64,000 nucleotides of DNA, from contig JABCZR010000011.1 of NCBI GenBank assembly GCA_013289585.1, positions 1-64,000 of the forward strand, read 5' to 3'. Below, piece after piece: positions 51,082-60,445 of the stretch. Source of the stretch: Acidobacteriota bacterium (GTDB lineage: Bacteria > Acidobacteriota > Terriglobia > Acidiferrales > UBA7541). A program made the position numbers and the translations under genes. Position 1 is the first letter of the stretch. The number at the start of each line of letters is the position of its first letter. The notes under the pieces are model-generated. The model worked only from the letters and a program-made list of their open reading frames with translations. It ran no database searches and was not told where the DNA came from.

Positions 51082-53517
51082 ATGCTCAACCTGGTGCAAG
51101 ACCTTAAATTCGCGTTGCGCATGCTGGTCAAGAATCCCGGGTTCACGCTCGTCGCGGTCCTTACCCTGGCGCTGGGAATTGGCGCGAACTCCGCGATTTT
51201 CAGCGTCGTGGACGCGGTGATGCTCCAGCCGCTTCCTTACAAGGATCCCGGGCAACTTCTCTTTCTTTCTGGCTTGCTGCGGCAAACCGGGACACCCGGA
51301 GCGAGTTTGTCTTTCACGAAGTTCACGCAAATCCAGGAGCAGAGCCACACGCTTGAGGGTAGCGCGGCGTTTTACGGCACCACGCTGAGCCTCGTCACGG
51401 AACGCGAGCCCGAAGCGGTTAGTGGCAATCGCGTCTCTCGCAGTTTTTTCCGCGTTCTCGGCATTACTTCGATTCGCGGCCGCGATTTTCTTCCCGAGGA
51501 GGAAGCCAGCGGCGCTTCGGACGCGGCCATCATCTCCGATGGATTCTGGCACAGCCACTTCGCGGCGGACGCGGGCGCGCTGGGTCGCTCGCTCAACATT
51601 GATGGACGCCAAGTGACGGTGGTTGGCATTCTTCCCTCACGCTTTCGATTCCCGTTGCAGTTTCCGGAGCCCGACATCTGGATGCCCGGAGTTTCCGATC
51701 CATCGTTCCTGCGCCCGGAGCAGGTTCGAACTGGAGCGGGCTACTTGAATGTGATTGCGCGATTGCGGCCCGGCGAATCGCTGGCGGCTGCGAAGGCCGA
51801 GCTGGACACCATTGATGCGCGCTATCGCAGCCAGTTTACGGGCTTCGTTGATTCGGAAAAATTCGGTATTTCCACTGTGCCGCTTGAGGAAAGTCTCGTG
51901 GGACCGCTGCGTCCGGGTTTTGCTGTGCTGCTTGCGGCAGTGGGATTCATCCTGTTGATCGCATGCGCCAATGTTGCAAACCTTTTACTCGCTCGCGCGA
52001 CGTCACGCGAGCGGGAGATGGCTCTGCGGAAAGCGATTGGAGCATCTAGTGGCCGCCTGGTTCGACAATTGCTCAGCGAGAGCCTTTTGCTTTCCTTGCT
52101 CGGTGGTGTGCTTGGCGTGGCTCTTGCCGCGGCGGCGCTCCCCGCGCTCCGTGCGTTTAGTCCGGGCTCCGTGCCGCGACTGTCGGAAACGCGGCTGGAT
52201 GTTCCGGTGATGATTTTTTCGGTGCTGCTCAGTGTAGTCACCGGGATCTTGTTCGGCCTTGTGCCAGCGTTGCAGGCTTCGACGGGCAATCTACACCAGA
52301 CGTTGAAGGAAGGAACGCGCGGCTCCTCCTCCGGCGGTCATCGCGGGAAGTTGCGCGCCTTGCTGGTCGTAGCGGAAATGGCCGTCGCTCTGATCCTGAT
52401 GACTGGCGCCGGATTGCTCATGCAGAGTTTTTCCCGGCTGATGAAGGTGAACCCTGGCTTTTCTTCCGATCACTTGATGACGTTCCTCGTGAATCTTCCG
52501 CCAGCTCGCTACGCGCAGCCGGAAATTCAGACCCAGTTCTACCGCCAGTTGACCGAGCGCGTTAAATCCATCCCCGGCGTAGATTCCGCGGGCTTCACGA
52601 GTTATCTGCCGCTCTCCGGCGCGATTCGGTTCGTGTATTTTTGTCCGGAGGGAACCGTCTGCCAGGGCGTTGGAAAAGACCCGCTGACTGCCATGCGCCA
52701 GGTCAGCACCGGTTACTTCGACACCGTGCGCACGCCGCTTTTGCAGGGCCGCGTGTTCACGGAACGCGACACTGCGTCCACACCGCCAGTCGTGGTCGTC
52801 AACCAGACCGTCGCGGATCGCTATTGGCCCGGCCAGAATCCCATCGGCCGGCACCTTGCCAATTCGCGTGACATGATTCAGCGTGAAGTTGTCGGCGTGG
52901 TCGCCGATGTGAAATTCAACGCGTTGAACGTTGCCAGCTCGGAAGAGATGTATCTGCCGCTGGAACAGATTCCCTGGCCCACGACCACGCTGATTGTCCG
53001 CTCGGCGGCGAATCCCGAAGCGCTGGTGTCCGCGGTTCGCGCCAAAATCGCGGAGATCGATCCCACTCTTCCTATCTCCAGCATCGCCACAATGGAGTCC
53101 GTGGTGGCCACATCCGTTGCCCAGCCGCGCATCCTGTCGGAGTTCGTCGGGGTTTTTGCGGGATTCGCGCTGCTGCTCGCGGCCATCGGAATTTATGGGG
53201 TGATGGGTTACTCCGTCGCGGCACGCACGCAGGAGGTGGGTATTCGCATGTCACTCGGCGCCGAGCCGCGTGACATTTTGAAGCTGGTCGTAAGACAAGG
53301 GATGCGCCTTGCCCTGATTGGCGTCGCCATCGGCGTCGTTGCTTCTCTGGCCCTGACGCGGCTGATTTCCACTCTTCTCTTCGGCGTGAGCGCGTCCGAC
53401 CCGCTGGCATTCGCTCTCGCGGCGGCCGCGCTGGTGGCTACGGCGCTCGTTGCGTGTTATCTTCCGGCGCGCCGCGCCACGCGCGTCGATCCGATGATTG
53501 TCTTGCGTTATGAATAA
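51082..53517 (+). CDS. ADOP-family ABC transporter permease (third copy)
   Basis: 811 residues from ATG 51082 (MLNLVQDLKFALRMLVKNPG), the family's normal start; an in-frame ATG at 50947 would add 45 residues of no family character. It has the same duplicated helix-PCD-FtsX layout as the first copy and ends PARRATRVDPMIVLRYE. It is closer to the 1571-4003 copy than to the 35826-38297 copy, judging by shared segments such as [10 protein letters not shown] and [11 protein letters not shown]-type stretches. No ATPase nearby. It follows an exported amidohydrolase, as the first copy does. Confidence 0.93.
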   Translation: MLNLVQDLKFALRMLVKNPGFTLVAVLTLALGIGANSAIFSVVDAVMLQPLPYKDPGQLLFLSGLLRQTGTPGASLSFTKFTQIQEQSHTLEGSAAFYGTTLSLVTEREPEAVSGNRVSRSFFRVLGITSIRGRDFLPEEEASGASDAAIISDGFWHSHFAADAGALGRSLNIDGRQVTVVGILPSRFRFPLQFPEPDIWMPGVSDPSFLRPEQVRTGAGYLNVIARLRPGESLAAAKAELDTIDARYRSQFTGFVDSEKFGISTVPLEESLVGPLRPGFAVLLAAVGFILLIACANVANLLLARATSREREMALRKAIGASSGRLVRQLLSESLLLSLLGGVLGVALAAAALPALRAFSPGSVPRLSETRLDVPVMIFSVLLSVVTGILFGLVPALQASTGNLHQTLKEGTRGSSSGGHRGKLRALLVVAEMAVALILMTGAGLLMQSFSRLMKVNPGFSSDHLMTFLVNLPPARYAQPEIQTQFYRQLTERVKSIPGVDSAGFTSYLPLSGAIRFVYFCPEGTVCQGVGKDPLTAMRQVSTGYFDTVRTPLLQGRVFTERDTASTPPVVVVNQTVADRYWPGQNPIGRHLANSRDMIQREVVGVVADVKFNALNVASSEEMYLPLEQIPWPTTTLIVRSAANPEALVSAVRAKIAEIDPTLPISSIATMESVVATSVAQPRILSEFVGVFAGFALLLAAIGIYGVMGYSVAARTQEVGIRMSLGAEPRDILKLVVRQGMRLALIGVAIGVVASLALTRLISTLLFGVSASDPLAFALAAAALVATALVACYLPARRATRVDPMIVLRYE

Positions 53518-53573
53518 CTCGCGCTCGGTTCGAATGCCGGTCCAAATCTTTCAGCGGACATTTCGAAAAGTTT

Positions 53574-54356
53574 TCAGTAGAACGCCACGCCACCATCCAC
53601 GTTGATGGACTGTCCGGTCATCGCGCTGGATTGCTCTGAACACAGGAACAGCGCTGCGCGCGCAATTTCGTCTGCAGTCTGCGCGCGTCCCTGCAGCAAA
53701 CCGTTCAGAAAGCCGGCCAGTTGTTCCTCCGCGCTCACTCCCATCCTCTTCGCCAGAACCGCGCCCAGCTCCTTTGACATTTGCGTTTCCGTCACCGGCC
53801 CGGGGCAGATGGCGTTCACCCGCACGCCTTGCCGCGCCCCTTCCGCCGCCATCACGCGCGTCAGCCCCAGCATGCCCGCTTTTGCCGCCGCATACGCAGA
53901 GCCCCACGCATAAGCCGTCTTCGCCGAGAGGCTGGAAATATTCAGGATCACGCCGGATTTCTTCGCATACATTTCCGGCAGAACCAGTTTCGACAGTAAG
54001 AAGGCCGCGCGCAGGTGGATGGCAATCACTTTGTCAAATTCCGCCAGCGGATAGTCTTCCACCGGCACGACCGGCCCGTAATGCCCCGCGTTATTTACCA
54101 GAATGTCGACCTTGCCAAATTTTTCGCGGCACGTGGCTACGACGTGCGCGCACTCCGCCTCCATCGTCAGGTCTGCGGCAGCGTAGGCTGCGCGCCCACC
54201 GCCGCTGGAAATTTCTCCCGCAGCCGCGCTGAGTTCTTTCTCTGTCCGCGCAGTCAAAAACACCGCGGCGCCTTCTTTCGCAAAAAGCTGCGCGATGGCG
54301 CGGCCAATCCCGCGGCCCGACCCGGTAATCAGCGCAACACGATCCTGGAGTTCCAT
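53574..54356 (-). CDS. SDR-family oxidoreductase
   Basis: 260 residues from ATG 54356 (MELQDRVALITGSGRGIG); a longer form from 54425 adds 23 residues that do not fit. The Rossmann motif TGSGRGIG (residues 11-18), the NNAG motif (88-91) and the catalytic Ser in NISSLS (about 142), Tyr155 and Lys159 (YAAAK) are all present. PGPV and the C-terminal INVDGG are typical of classical SDRs. It would reduce a ketone or oxidise an alcohol with NAD(P)(H); substrate unknown, FabG-like in length. Isolated gene. Confidence 0.94.
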   Translation of the reverse strand: MELQDRVALITGSGRGIGRAIAQLFAKEGAAVFLTARTEKELSAAAGEISSGGGRAAYAAADLTMEAECAHVVATCREKFGKVDILVNNAGHYGPVVPVEDYPLAEFDKVIAIHLRAAFLLSKLVLPEMYAKKSGVILNISSLSAKTAYAWGSAYAAAKAGMLGLTRVMAAEGARQGVRVNAICPGPVTETQMSKELGAVLAKRMGVSAEEQLAGFLNGLLQGRAQTADEIARAALFLCSEQSSAMTGQSINVDGGVAFY

Positions 54357-54606
54357 AAGGGAATCGAGGATAGAGGGAAGCGCGGAAGGAGGCAAGCCGG
54401 CAGGCCCGAAATCCAGGTGCGCCACAGGTTATCGCGCTGGCCAACAACTGTACTTTCGATCAGGTGCAATGTTTTCGCTTCGAGCCTAATCTGGAGTTAT
54501 AACTGGCAGGGCCGAAGGTTCGCTCTTTCGCAATCCCTATCGTCCCTCTCTGAAGATTCGGCTCCTTCTGCGTCCAGCCGCGGAAACCGAATCGGGGGTA
54601 ACGCTC

Positions 54607-57033
54607 GTGCGCCGAATTCTCGTCGCGTTCAAATCCGCCGCGATTTTCTGCTGCGCCGGCCTTGCCGGCTGTACCGGCCTCACGAGTCCTGCCGGTTCGG
54701 GAAATACCGCCCGTGCCTTGGCACCGTCGATCATGGCGCAACCTGCGAACCAGACGGTCACTGCGGGCCAGCCTGCCACGTTCACCGTCACGGCCAGCGG
54801 TACCGCGCCGCTCTCTTATCAATGGCGCAAAAATGCCGCCAACATCAGCGGCGCCATAGCGGCCAGCTACACGACACCTGCCACGAGCATGGCCGACAAC
54901 AGCGCGAAATTCGACGTCGTAGTCAGCAACAGCGTGAACAGCGTGACGAGCACTCAAGCGACCTTGACCGTGAACGCCGCTCCCGTCGCACCCTCCATCA
55001 CCACGCAACCCACCAATCAAACGGTAACCGCTGGCCAGACCGCCACATTCAGCGTCGTGGCCACCGGCACTGCTCCGCTCGCCTATCAATGGCGCAAGAA
55101 CACGGCAAATATCAGCGGCGCAAACTCTTCCAGTTACACCACACCTGCGACCACGGCCGCTGATAACACAGCGAAATTCGATGTCATCGTCAGCAACAGC
55201 GTAAACAGCGTAACGAGCACTCAAGCAACTGTGACCGTGGACGCCGCTGCCGTCGCTCCGTCCATTAGCACGCAGCCTGCCAATCAATCGGTAACCGCCG
55301 GCCAGACCGCCACATTCAGCGTCGTGGCCACCGGCACCGCTCCGCTTTCCTACCAGTGGCAGAAAAACGGCTCGGACATCCCCACCGCGACAGCGGCGAG
55401 CTACACAACGCCGGTCACCACAACGGCTGACAGCGGCACGATGTTCCGCGTCGTCGTTTCGAATACCGTGGGAAGCATCACCAGCAATTCCGCCACGGTC
55501 ACCGTCAATCCTGGCACTTCCACATCCACCGTCGACGTCGTTACCTATCACTATGACAACAGCCGCTCCGGCCAGAACTTGAATGAAACCACTCTGACTC
55601 CCGCAAATGTGACTTCCGCAACCTTCGGGAAAAAGGGCGAATTCGCCGTGGATGGAAAGGTGGATGCCCAGCCACTCTATCTCTCGCAGGTCACCGTCGC
55701 CGGGCAAAAGAAGAATGTGCTCTACATCGCCACTGAGCACGGCTCGGTCTACGCGTTTGACGCCGACTCCATCAACGGAACCACTTCCACTTTCCTGTGG
55801 AAGACCTCCACTCTTGGCACGGGCGAAACCACCAGCGACAATCGCGGCTGCGGCCAGGTCTCGCCGGAGATTGGCATCACCGCGACGCCGGTCGTCGACC
55901 GTTCCCGCAATGCCATTTACGTGGTGGCCATGTCGAAGAATTCCAGCGGCACCTATTTCCAGCGGCTGCACGCGCTGAACCTGTCCACCGGCGCGGAACT
56001 CTTCGGCGGCCCGCAAAACATCACGGCAACGTATCCCGGCACCGGCGCCAATAGTTCCGGCGGAAACGTCGTCTTTGATCCCAAGCAATACAAGGAGCGG
56101 CCCGGCCTGTTGCAAATCAGCGGAACGATCTACACCACATGGTCATCCCACTGCGACATCAGTCCTTACACCGCCTGGGTTATGGCCTTCAGCGCGGACA
56201 CCCTCGCGCAAACCAGTGTTTTGAACCTGGTGCCCAATGGCAATGAAGGCGGCATCTGGATGGCCGGAGCCGCTCCCGCCGCGGATTCTTCCGGAAACAT
56301 TTACTTTATCGTAGGCAACGGCGATTTCGGCACCACACTCAACACCAGCAATTTCCCCGCAAATGCCAATTGCGGCAACTGCTTCGTAAAACTGGCTTCG
56401 GGACAGCTCAAGTTGCTCGACTACTTCACTCCCTTGAACACCGTCGCGGAATCGAACGCGGACACCGATTTTGGCTCAGGCGGGCCGCTCCTTCTCCCCG
56501 ATGTCCTCGACGCCAGCGGCCAGACTCGCCACTTGGCGGTCGGCGCCGGCAAGGACGCCAATATTTACGTCGTGGATCGCGACAGTATGGGCAAGTTCAA
56601 TGCCAACCAGGACAACAACTACCAGGTGATCTCCGGCCAGATCGGTGGGGTGTGGTCCAAGCCGTCCTATTTCAACGGCACCGTCTTTTACGGCGCCGTG
56701 AACGATGCGCTGAAGGCATTTCCAGTGGCCAGCGCAAAGCTCGCGGGCACTCCCTCCTCGCAATCCGCTCACAGCTTCAGCTATCCCGGCACTACGCCAA
56801 GCATCTCCGCTAACGGCACGACCAATGGAATCGTCTGGGCCATTGAGAACAGCGGCGCTATCCTTTTCGCCTACGACGCCACCAACCTCACCAAGGAGCT
56901 CTACGACTCGAATCAGGCCGCCGGCAATCGCGACCACTTCAGCGGCAACAAATTCATCACCCCGATGGTTGCGAACGGGAGAGTTTACGTGGGCACCGCA
57001 AATAGCGTCGCCGTTTTCGGTCTGTTGCCCTAG
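54607..57033 (+). CDS. Lipoprotein with three Ig-like repeats and a PQQ-like beta-propeller
   Basis: 808 residues from GTG 54607. A lipobox LAGC puts Cys22 at the lipid-anchored N-terminus. Three tandem Ig-like repeats of 89 residues follow (starting at APSI, residues 39, 128 and 217), each with QTVTAGQ, a YQW motif and VVSNS. The C-terminal 480 residues form a PQQ-enzyme-like beta-propeller (ATEHGSVYAFDAD, WKTSTLG, ATPVVDRSRNAIYVVAMS, GGPLLLPDV). It lacks obvious dehydrogenase ligands, so it is likely a binding or structural surface protein. Its 3' end overlaps the DUF4442 gene by 4 nt. Confidence 0.85.
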   Translation: MRRILVAFKSAAIFCCAGLAGCTGLTSPAGSGNTARALAPSIMAQPANQTVTAGQPATFTVTASGTAPLSYQWRKNAANISGAIAASYTTPATSMADNSAKFDVVVSNSVNSVTSTQATLTVNAAPVAPSITTQPTNQTVTAGQTATFSVVATGTAPLAYQWRKNTANISGANSSSYTTPATTAADNTAKFDVIVSNSVNSVTSTQATVTVDAAAVAPSISTQPANQSVTAGQTATFSVVATGTAPLSYQWQKNGSDIPTATAASYTTPVTTTADSGTMFRVVVSNTVGSITSNSATVTVNPGTSTSTVDVVTYHYDNSRSGQNLNETTLTPANVTSATFGKKGEFAVDGKVDAQPLYLSQVTVAGQKKNVLYIATEHGSVYAFDADSINGTTSTFLWKTSTLGTGETTSDNRGCGQVSPEIGITATPVVDRSRNAIYVVAMSKNSSGTYFQRLHALNLSTGAELFGGPQNITATYPGTGANSSGGNVVFDPKQYKERPGLLQISGTIYTTWSSHCDISPYTAWVMAFSADTLAQTSVLNLVPNGNEGGIWMAGAAPAADSSGNIYFIVGNGDFGTTLNTSNFPANANCGNCFVKLASGQLKLLDYFTPLNTVAESNADTDFGSGGPLLLPDVLDASGQTRHLAVGAGKDANIYVVDRDSMGKFNANQDNNYQVISGQIGGVWSKPSYFNGTVFYGAVNDALKAFPVASAKLAGTPSSQSAHSFSYPGTTPSISANGTTNGIVWAIENSGAILFAYDATNLTKELYDSNQAAGNRDHFSGNKFITPMVANGRVYVGTANSVAVFGLLP
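54721..55515 (+). repeat. Three tandem 267-bp Ig-domain repeats
   Basis: Units at about 54721-54987, 54988-55254 and 55255-55515 encode the three Ig-like domains. Units 2 and 3 share long nearly identical stretches (for example around GCCAGACCGCCACATTCAGC), so unequal recombination could change the copy number. Confidence 0.8.
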
Positions 57034-57530
57034 CTTTTGACAGCCTGCGACTCTCGCCGTCGAATATAGATGGTTTTCTCGACGATGGCACAAACCGTTC
57101 CGGAACCATCCACCAAATGAATCACGTAAGAGCGGTCGAGGGAGCGTTGTCCCTGAAGGGCGAGGCGGATGGCCGCCAGTTCTTCGTCGCCGACGAGGAA
57201 GTGTGCGTGCAACGTTTCGCGCCCCGGCTTTTTGAACTGAATGTTCGCCGACTTATCCCACACGATGAATTCAGGCCCCAGCCGGCGAATGAGCATGAGC
57301 ATGTAAATTGGGTCGATCGCGGAGTAGATGCTGCCACCAAATATCGTTCCTACATAGTTGCGCGTGCGCCAGGAAAGCGGGAGTTCCAGTTTGATCTCGC
57401 TCCAATCTTCAGCGATGTACTTCGGTCTCCCGCCCGTTCCCCGGTAACAAGCGAACGCATAAAAAGACCAGCAGCGAAGCTTGTTGGAGATAGCGGCGGC
57501 AAAGCGCATTTTACGAACAATCGTATTCAA
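57030..57530 (-). CDS. DUF4442 hotdog-fold protein
   Basis: 166 residues from TTG 57530; ATG 57509 (MRFAAAISNK) is an alternative that would give 159. The domain pattern is that of DUF4442 hotdog-fold proteins: EDWSEIKLELPLSWRTRNYVGTIFGGSIYSAIDPIYM and LHAHFLVGDEELAAIRLAL. The GxxFGGSIYSAxDP segment takes the place of the thioesterase active-site helix. Hotdog enzymes act on acyl-CoA or similar thioesters; this branch is uncharacterised. Tail-to-tail with the Ig-repeat lipoprotein gene, overlapping by 4 nt. Confidence 0.82.
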   Translation of the reverse strand: MNTIVRKMRFAAAISNKLRCWSFYAFACYRGTGGRPKYIAEDWSEIKLELPLSWRTRNYVGTIFGGSIYSAIDPIYMLMLIRRLGPEFIVWDKSANIQFKKPGRETLHAHFLVGDEELAAIRLALQGQRSLDRSYVIHLVDGSGTVCAIVEKTIYIRRRESQAVKS

Positions 57531-57830
57531 GGCAGCCGGAAGATTAAGCTGGAGCGGGCCTCACTTCAATGTAAATCACCGCTCTAGATTGTCGCGTTCG
57601 ACCAGCGATTGAACTTTATCAGGTCTGTAAGTCCGTATCTTTCGATGAGCTGCCTCTGCACCTATGCGCACATTTCGTTGATCGCTTCGATTCCGCCCGC
57701 TCCCGTCTCGATGATGCGACCTAAGAGGATAGAGAGGAACAGCGCGAACCTAAAGAGCGCCGATTTTTATCAGCTGGCGCGGTCAAAAAAAGCAGCGAAG
57801 CGTTTTTATCGAAGCGAATAAGAGCTCGCC
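57531..57830. other. Intergenic gap, nothing recognised
   Basis: A 300-nt gap between the DUF4442 gene and a PilZ gene, both on the minus strand. An A/T-tract with repeated CGCTTCG lies at about 57785-57820 but does not form a convincing terminator stem. No gene is supported. Confidence 0.4.
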
Positions 57831-58181
57831 TCAGGTGCTTGGAGCATCCCAATCCGAAGGCGGGAAAACCACCGGCCAGAACTTCGGATTCGGCGCGTCG
57901 AATTCGAAGGCCACGGAGAAGAATTCCGGGGAAGTATCCTCTACGCGCACCACCCGGCAGTTTTGCTCGATTTTGTTTTGTGGGTTCACCAGGCGCATGG
58001 GCTGGCCCACGTGCACTTCCATTTTCAACTTCAGCAGCCCGCCGTGGGCATTGACGATCAACGTCAGCGCTTCCTCCTGGCGCGACTTGTGCTCCGTGTC
58101 GTCGGCGATCACCGTGATCCGCATTTGCAGCATCACGCGTTCGCTGCGCCGCCGGTCTCTCGGATTGTCTGGAAGGGCCAA
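57831..58181 (-). CDS. PilZ-domain protein
   Basis: 116 residues from TTG 58181; no ATG or GTG start is available in this frame. RDRRRSERV (residues about 8-16) fits the RxxxR c-di-GMP loop, and VNAHGGLLKLKMEV (about 43-56) is in the D/NxSxxG position, with Ala-His in place of the usual residues. The barrel closes with VRVEDTSPEFFSVAFEF. Single-domain cytosolic c-di-GMP adaptor is the likely role; altered second motif lowers the certainty of ligand binding. Confidence 0.8.
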   Translation of the reverse strand: MALPDNPRDRRRSERVMLQMRITVIADDTEHKSRQEEALTLIVNAHGGLLKLKMEVHVGQPMRLVNPQNKIEQNCRVVRVEDTSPEFFSVAFEFDAPNPKFWPVVFPPSDWDAPST

Positions 58182-58367
58182 AGCGTTCTCTCGAACTCGA
58201 TTCCGCCGGTCGTGCCGGATTTGCTGAAGCTGGCCGGGAACAGCACGCGCGAGCGAATTAAGGATTCGTTGTCAGCCTCGAATCTTACCTTATTTAAAGT
58301 CGCGGGAACGCTGCTCGAAAGACCAGTCGTTGCGCAAGAAGCATCGCGGCGCGCCGCCGCGGCCGTG

Positions 58368-58973
58368 CTAGCTTCCGTGGGAATTTAGCCTGGATTCGAG
58401 CCGCGCCTTCACCGCAGGCCACTCGGAATCGATGATGCTGTAATAAGCCGAATGCCGGATGCGCCCGCTCGCGGTGATCATGTGGTTTCGAAAGATGCCT
58501 TCGTGCTGCGCCCCGATGCGCAGGATCGCCGCACGCGATTTTTCATTCAGCGAATCCGTCTTAAGTTCCACGCGGATGCAACCCAGCGTTTCGAACGCGT
58601 GCCGCAGCAGCAGGTATTTTGCTTCCGTATTCACCGCCGTGCGCTGCCACTCGCGCGCCACCCACGTCCAGCCAATCTCCACTCGGTGATGAGCGCGATC
58701 GATGTTGCCGTAGCGCGTGCTGCCCATTGCCCGGCCCGTCGCCTTCTCGACAATTGCAAACGGCAAAGACACGCCCCTTGCCTGTTCCTCGAGCGCGGTT
58801 TCGATGTACGCCGCCATCTCTTCCGCCGTCCGCACCTGCGTGGGAATCCAACGCCACAATTCCTCGTCCAGACCAACCTCCGCCAGCCCCGCCACGTGCG
58901 CCTTCGCCAGCGGCTCCAGCCGAACGTGCCGACCTTCCAGTGTTACCGGCACTACCGTCATTTCTTTTGCCAT
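58368..58973 (-). CDS. GNAT-family N-acetyltransferase (RimJ/RimL-like)
   Basis: 201 residues. The GNAT fold covers about 12-175: VTLEGRHVRLEPLAKAH at the start, RAMGSTRYGNIDRAHHRVEIGWTWVAREWQRTAVNTEAKYLLL around the acetyl-CoA site (about 80-125), and FETLGCIRVELKTDSLNEKSRAAILRIGAQHEG, the RimJ/RimL-type motif (about 128-160). It should transfer an acetyl group to an amine, possibly a protein N-terminus or small molecule; target unknown. No good ribosome site before ATG 58973. Confidence 0.92.
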   Translation of the reverse strand: MAKEMTVVPVTLEGRHVRLEPLAKAHVAGLAEVGLDEELWRWIPTQVRTAEEMAAYIETALEEQARGVSLPFAIVEKATGRAMGSTRYGNIDRAHHRVEIGWTWVAREWQRTAVNTEAKYLLLRHAFETLGCIRVELKTDSLNEKSRAAILRIGAQHEGIFRNHMITASGRIRHSAYYSIIDSEWPAVKARLESRLNSHGS

Positions 58974-59101
58974 GGTGGCTATATTCTAATTACAGCTCAT
59001 CAACCCAGCGAGCACCAATTTGGCCATGAACCGGCGATACGGTCTGGTCGAGGCGTATCGCAAATCACAGTCGAGCGGTTTTTTATTGATGAGGATAGGG
59101 C

Positions 59102-60250
59102 CTACGCGAGCTTTCGAATCAAGAAGAGCGACTGATCGTCGAACTGCGCTCCGTGCTTTGCAACGCTCTCCTGCAGGGAACGGCAAATTACATCCAGACC
59201 CTCCTTGCCATTTTTCTGAATCTCCGCCTGTAGCCGCGTGATCCCAAATTCTTCCCCGGCGGCATTCGCTGGTTCCAGAAACCCGTCGGTGTAAAGCGCG
59301 AACACGTCTCCGGGCTCTGCCCGAACTCCGGAGCTTTCGAAATCCCCGGAGGGGAGAATCCCCAATGGCATATTCGGACATTCCAATTGCGTTACCGCGT
59401 TCGTCCGCGCGGAAAAGTGCAAAATAGCCGGGTGGCCGGCAAGCCCAACCCGCAATCCCTCCCCGTTCTTGGCAAGAAAACAAAAAGTGACGAACATATC
59501 CGGCTTCTTCAGCGGATAAAGGACTTCGTTCAGCCGGGTCAGAAGATGTCCCGTGTCATCCCCGGAGCTCAGCAGCATGCGCGCCGCGCTTTTCGCCATA
59601 CCCATAACCACTCCCGGCGCCACCCCGTGCCCGGCCACATCCGCCACATAAGCGACCCAGTGTTCTTCCGAACCGGCCAGATCGATTAAATCACCGCCGA
59701 CTTCTCCGCTCGGTGACGACCGCCCGTAAAACTCATAGCCGCCAATCTTCCTGTCAATCGCGGGCACCAGCACGCGGTGAATCTCCGTGGCCAGCTCGAT
59801 CTCCGCATGCACGCGGAAATAGCGCCGGCCCTCGGTAATCGTGACGTACAGGAAGCACGCGTATCCGAGCGCCACCACCACCATGATGGCCAGCCCGTCG
59901 AAGGACAGCCGGCTGTGCATCCGCGCAATGTCGCCGGCATCCATCTGCACTAATTGCTGCGGGGAAGGAAGCGAAACGCTGAGTTTGTACATCACGAAGT
60001 AATGAAAGGCAAAAATAGGGATGAAGGCCTTCCAGAAGTGCCTGCGCAGCGCGAATCCGCCAAAGGCATAGAGCGTGGGAAATATTCCGGAGATCAGGAT
60101 GCTCAGAACAAAACGGAGTGTCGGCGTGCGTCCCATATCCGTGACGTCGCTGGCAAACCCAATGGCGCTGAAGACCAGGAATACGCCCAGCAGAAATAAA
60201 CCGAAGGATCGTGGAGAGAGCGTCTTCCAGAATGTCTTGTCTCTGCTCAT
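59102..60250 (-). CDS. PP2C-type (SpoIIE/RsbU-like) serine/threonine phosphatase
   Basis: 382 residues from ATG 60250; upstream in-frame starts (ATG 60271, TTG 60289) are possible. Four hydrophobic helices (about 15-155) form a membrane anchor, then the SpoIIE/PP2C domain (about 165-380): EIELATEIHRVLVP at its start, SGEVGGDLIDL, VADVAGHGVAPGVVMGMAKS and DVFALYTDGFLEPAN, where the Asp residues in GGDL, DVAGHG and YTDG bind metal. Members dephosphorylate anti-anti-sigma factors to activate a sigma-factor switch; no such partner gene is nearby. Confidence 0.93.
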   Translation of the reverse strand: MSRDKTFWKTLSPRSFGLFLLGVFLVFSAIGFASDVTDMGRTPTLRFVLSILISGIFPTLYAFGGFALRRHFWKAFIPIFAFHYFVMYKLSVSLPSPQQLVQMDAGDIARMHSRLSFDGLAIMVVVALGYACFLYVTITEGRRYFRVHAEIELATEIHRVLVPAIDRKIGGYEFYGRSSPSGEVGGDLIDLAGSEEHWVAYVADVAGHGVAPGVVMGMAKSAARMLLSSGDDTGHLLTRLNEVLYPLKKPDMFVTFCFLAKNGEGLRVGLAGHPAILHFSARTNAVTQLECPNMPLGILPSGDFESSGVRAEPGDVFALYTDGFLEPANAAGEEFGITRLQAEIQKNGKEGLDVICRSLQESVAKHGAQFDDQSLFLIRKLA

Positions 60251-60445
60251 AAAATGCGCGCTTTCGCGCATCCTACCATAGCGAACCAAGCGCTTGGCAG
60301 CGTTCTATGGCTCCCGGGCAGACCCTGTCAGCTACGCCGGTAAGCAGTCCTCTCGCAACTTGCGCAGCACCGTTCTGAGGAAACGGGGGTGCGGGTAAGG
60401 TCCGGCGTAAGGTATGATAGAGTCTCAGGAAAATAACTCTTTAGG

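Noticed and set aside
54460-56115. 551-codon minus-strand frame across the Ig-repeat lipoprotein
   Set aside because: The protein on the plus strand has a lipobox and clear Ig repeats; the antisense frame only mirrors the repeats.
57785-57820. A/T-tract with CGCTTCG repeats as terminator
   Set aside because: The repeats are direct rather than inverted, so no stable stem forms before the T run.
57609-57821. 70-codon plus-strand frame
   Set aside because: It has no ribosome site, no recognisable domain and unusual Cys/Tyr composition; treated as non-coding.
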